The translations under genes and the position numbers were made by a program. A DNA stretch of 64,000 nucleotides from Rugamonas fusca (GTDB lineage: Bacteria > Pseudomonadota > Gammaproteobacteria > Burkholderiales > Burkholderiaceae_D). Shown here in pieces: positions 63,842-64,000 of this stretch. Numbering within the stretch: the first letter of the stretch is position 1; each line of letters starts with the position of its first letter. A model generated the notes under the pieces. It saw only the letters and a program-made list of their open reading frames with translations. It was not told the DNA's origin and ran no database searches. The stretch covers positions 1 to 64,000 of the forward strand of contig NZ_JACEZS010000029.1 of the NCBI RefSeq assembly GCF_014042365.1, read 5' to 3'.

Positions 63842-64000
63842 TATTTTCTAATACCCAGGATAACGTCGTACAACAGGAATTCCAGCGTCTTGTCCGTGCC
63901 CCACAGGAAGATCGCCATGATCAGCACAAAGGCGAACACGATGCCTGTGATCTGACCGGCCTCGCGGCGGGTGGGCCATACCACTTTCTTCGTTTCGCGC
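63841..64000 (-). CDS. secE: Preprotein translocase subunit SecE, C-terminal part (cut by window edge)
   Basis: The 52 C-terminal residues are visible. They show the conserved cytoplasmic amphipathic stretch ([19 protein letters not shown]), one transmembrane segment ([17 protein letters not shown]) and the end [14 protein letters not shown]. SecE stabilises SecY in the Sec translocon. It ends in TAA overlapping the nusG ATG by one base, the usual secE-nusG arrangement. The N-terminal part lies outside the window. Confidence 0.93.
   Translation of the reverse strand, partial: RETKKVVWPTRREAGQITGIVFAFVLIMAIFLWGTDKTLEFLLYDVILGIRK

Overview
The window comes from a high-GC betaproteobacterium, most probably of the Oxalobacteraceae (Massilia/Duganella/Janthinobacterium group). 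This is inferred from the ribosomal and RNA polymerase proteins, a PEP-CTERM protein, a large NdvB-type glucan synthase and a gene-rich chemosensory cluster; no 16S gene is present to confirm it.

Both ends hold core translation and transcription genes on the minus strand. The right end (50.2-64 kb, read right to left) carries secE (partial), nusG, rplK, rplA, rplJ, rplL, rpoB and rpoC. The left end (1-3.6 kb) carries rpsL, rpsG, fusA and tuf (partial). In many bacteria these blocks are adjacent; here about 48 kb of other genes lies between them.

From left to right the interior holds: a phosphoethanolamine-transferase-like membrane enzyme, an FxDxF PEP-CTERM protein, a spermidine-synthase-like protein and a TonB-dependent receptor (3.9-10.3 kb). 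Next comes a divergent MocR regulator / FMN-binding oxidase-like pair sharing a palindromic promoter (10.4-12.7 kb). A 12-gene minus-strand chemosensory region follows (12.7-25.1 kb): MCP, cheY, STAS, cheA, cheW, cheR, cheD, cheB, REC-EAL phosphodiesterase, MCP, cheW, MCP. Then come aqpZ, another MCP, a Crp/Fnr-like regulator, panD, and a membrane diguanylate cyclase (25.4-31.2 kb). A serine hydrolase, an M1 aminopeptidase, a Mn-riboswitch-controlled GDT1-type transporter and an 8.7-kb ndvB-like gene occupy 31.3-44.5 kb. A cysteine desulfurase-rhodanese fusion divergent from a DecR-like Lrp regulator, an HPP-CBS membrane protein, a DUF885 protein, and an Mpo1-like/NTase-regulator pair fill 44.7-51.2 kb.

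The most unusual signal is noncoding. Between the NTase-type regulator and the rpoC terminator, an AT-rich stretch at 51391-51798 carries twelve TCTAA/TTAGA sites. All lie in exact mirror symmetry about 51594.5, and the outer five on each side are spaced 20-31-31-31 nt. No known element was recognised. A 33-bp palindrome separates rpoB from rpoC, and a second long imperfect inverted repeat lies at 31226-31334. All functional calls are from reading the sequence; no database search was run.
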